7,331 bases of DNA from NCBI GenBank assembly GCA_002371465.1, contig DFIU01000023.1, positions 1 through 7,331 on the forward strand, in the 5' to 3' direction. Positions within the stretch are counted from its first letter, which is position 1. Every line of letters begins with the position of its first letter. The notes under the pieces are model-generated. The model worked only from the letters and a program-made list of their open reading frames with translations, did no database searches and was not told the origin of the DNA. A program made the translations under genes and the position numbers. This DNA comes from Lachnospiraceae bacterium UBA3689. GTDB taxonomy: Bacteria; Bacillota; Clostridia; Lachnospirales; Lachnospiraceae. This document shows, one piece after another, positions 7,007 through 7,331 of this stretch.

Positions 7007-7064
7007 CCTCCAGATCATTCTTTTATCTTACCTGTCCGTTATGTTCCGTTCAAGAATGGATCTG
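7007..7064 (-). promoter_or_regulatory. Leader stem-loop touching the rbsR Shine-Dalgarno
   Basis: On the minus-strand RNA, CAGAUCCAUUCUU (7052-7064) pairs with AAGAAUGAUCUG (7011-7022): 12 base pairs with one bulged C and a 29-nt loop. The last G of the 3' arm is the first G of the GGAGG ribosome binding site (7007-7011), and a G-U pair can take the second. Within the loop, AACGGA occurs twice with a 10-nt period (7035-7040 and 7045-7050). The stem could limit translation of rbsR; no riboswitch class is recognised. Confidence 0.5.
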
Positions 7065-7074
7065 ACCGCAATAT

Positions 7075-7090
7075 TTGAAACGCGTTTCAA
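7075..7090. promoter_or_regulatory. Probable RbsR operator (perfect 16-bp palindrome)
   Basis: The sequence ttgaaacgcgtttcaa is a perfect palindrome. It fits the LacI-family operator frame TGnAAn-NN-nTTnCA, with GC rather than the common CG at the centre. It lies just downstream of the -10 box of the operon promoter, where a bound repressor would block initiation or early elongation. It is the only strong palindrome near the promoter. It could also be bound by CcpA, but the centre does not fit the cre consensus. Confidence 0.8.
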
Positions 7091-7103
7091 TTATTACAGT
7101 CAT

Positions 7104-7132
7104 ACTCTAGGACCCTTTTCAAACAAAGTCAA
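7104..7132 (-). promoter_or_regulatory. rbs operon promoter
   Basis: The -35 box TTGACT (7127-7132) and -10 box TAGAGT (7104-7109) are separated by 17 nt, giving a predicted start near 7097, some 7 nt before the operator. An alternative is the extended -10 TGTAATAAT (7090-7098), which has a five-of-six hexamer but no good -35; it would start inside the operator. In either case repression by RbsR is explained. No other good promoter is seen ahead of later operon genes. Confidence 0.5.
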
Positions 7133-7239
7133 TAAATCATTTTATTTTCGTCATTCTTAACGATTTATATTCATGATATTCGTTAAATATTTTTTATGAA
7201 ACCATTTTCAAATCACTATTTTCAAAGATGCATCCACAC

Positions 7240-7283
7240 AAAAAAGACGGACAGCCTCCGCCCGTCTTGAGCCGCTGTCCGTC
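7240..7283 (-). terminator. Rho-independent terminator of an upstream minus-strand unit
   Basis: A perfect 10-bp stem, gacggacagc (7246-7255) with gctgtccgtc (7274-7283), is followed on the minus strand by six T residues (7240-7245). It therefore ends a transcript arriving from beyond the right edge, and keeps it out of the rbs operon. Within the loop, ccgtctt (7262-7268) can pair instead with aagacgg (7244-7250), giving a competing 7-bp hairpin. Confidence 0.8.
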
Positions 7284-7331
7284 CGCCTTTATAAGCAGAT
7301 CTCAATCTTTATCCTCAATTATTCACCGTCA

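Larger units (their letters stand above)
6999..7331. other. Intergenic regulatory region upstream of rbsR
   Basis: No gene is supported in these 333 nt. They hold the rbsR leader with a stem at the ribosome binding site, the operator, the promoter, an AT-rich stretch with a 7-bp inverted repeat (7157-7163 with 7180-7186), and the terminator of a minus-strand unit lying beyond the right edge. Confidence 0.8.

Noticed and set aside
7196..7270. Plus-strand 24-codon ORF near the right edge
   Set aside because: It runs through the terminator stem, lacks a ribosome binding site and is best explained by chance.
7319..7331. Possible end of a minus-strand gene (Asp-Gly-Glu-stop) at the right edge
   Set aside because: A minus-strand gene must end somewhere upstream of the terminator, but three codons are too few to choose a frame; two other reading frames also meet stops here.

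Overview
The window carries a complete ribose uptake and phosphorylation operon, all on the minus strand and read from right to left: rbsR, rbsK, rbsD, rbsA, rbsC, rbsB. A second, unrelated minus-strand gene, a DUF3990 family protein, lies downstream at the left edge. The gene order rbsR-K-D-A-C-B is the one known from Bacillus subtilis. The binding protein is a lipoprotein with a clear lipobox, and ribosome binding sites are strong GGAGG types. Together these point to a Gram-positive Firmicute of mid GC content, most likely a Clostridia or Lachnospiraceae-like gut bacterium; the taxonomy is inference.

Right edge (6999-7331): a rho-independent terminator (7240-7283) closes a minus-strand transcription unit lying off the window. 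An AT-rich stretch follows, then the rbs promoter (7104-7132) and a perfect 16-bp palindrome (7075-7090) that is the obvious RbsR operator. The leader also contains a 12-bp stem (7011-7064) whose 3' arm runs into the Shine-Dalgarno of rbsR.

Operon (1121-6998): RbsR is the LacI-family repressor. RbsA (fused tandem ATPase), RbsC (permease) and RbsB (binding lipoprotein) form the ABC importer. RbsD converts the pyranose form of ribose to the furanose form, and RbsK phosphorylates it to ribose 5-phosphate for the pentose phosphate pathway. Genes are tightly packed (gaps of 34, 1 and 27 nt, then a 4-nt ATGA overlap) except for a 108-nt gap with a hairpin before rbsB. All key residues checked are intact, and every ribose contact known from E. 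coli RbsB is conserved.

Left part (1-1120): beyond rbsB come a small terminator-like hairpin, a 48-nt two-helix element and a strong GC-rich hairpin (917-964). Then comes a 13-bp degenerate tandem repeat array (660-749, perhaps to 775) that ends exactly at the start of the DUF3990 gene (81-653). DUF3990 proteins are related to ADP-ribosyltransferases. The usual small partner gene is not visible here.

The operon itself is ordinary. The points most worth a second look are the 13-bp array with the orphan DUF3990 gene and the leader stem over the rbsR ribosome binding site. I see no convincing evidence of a wholly new system.
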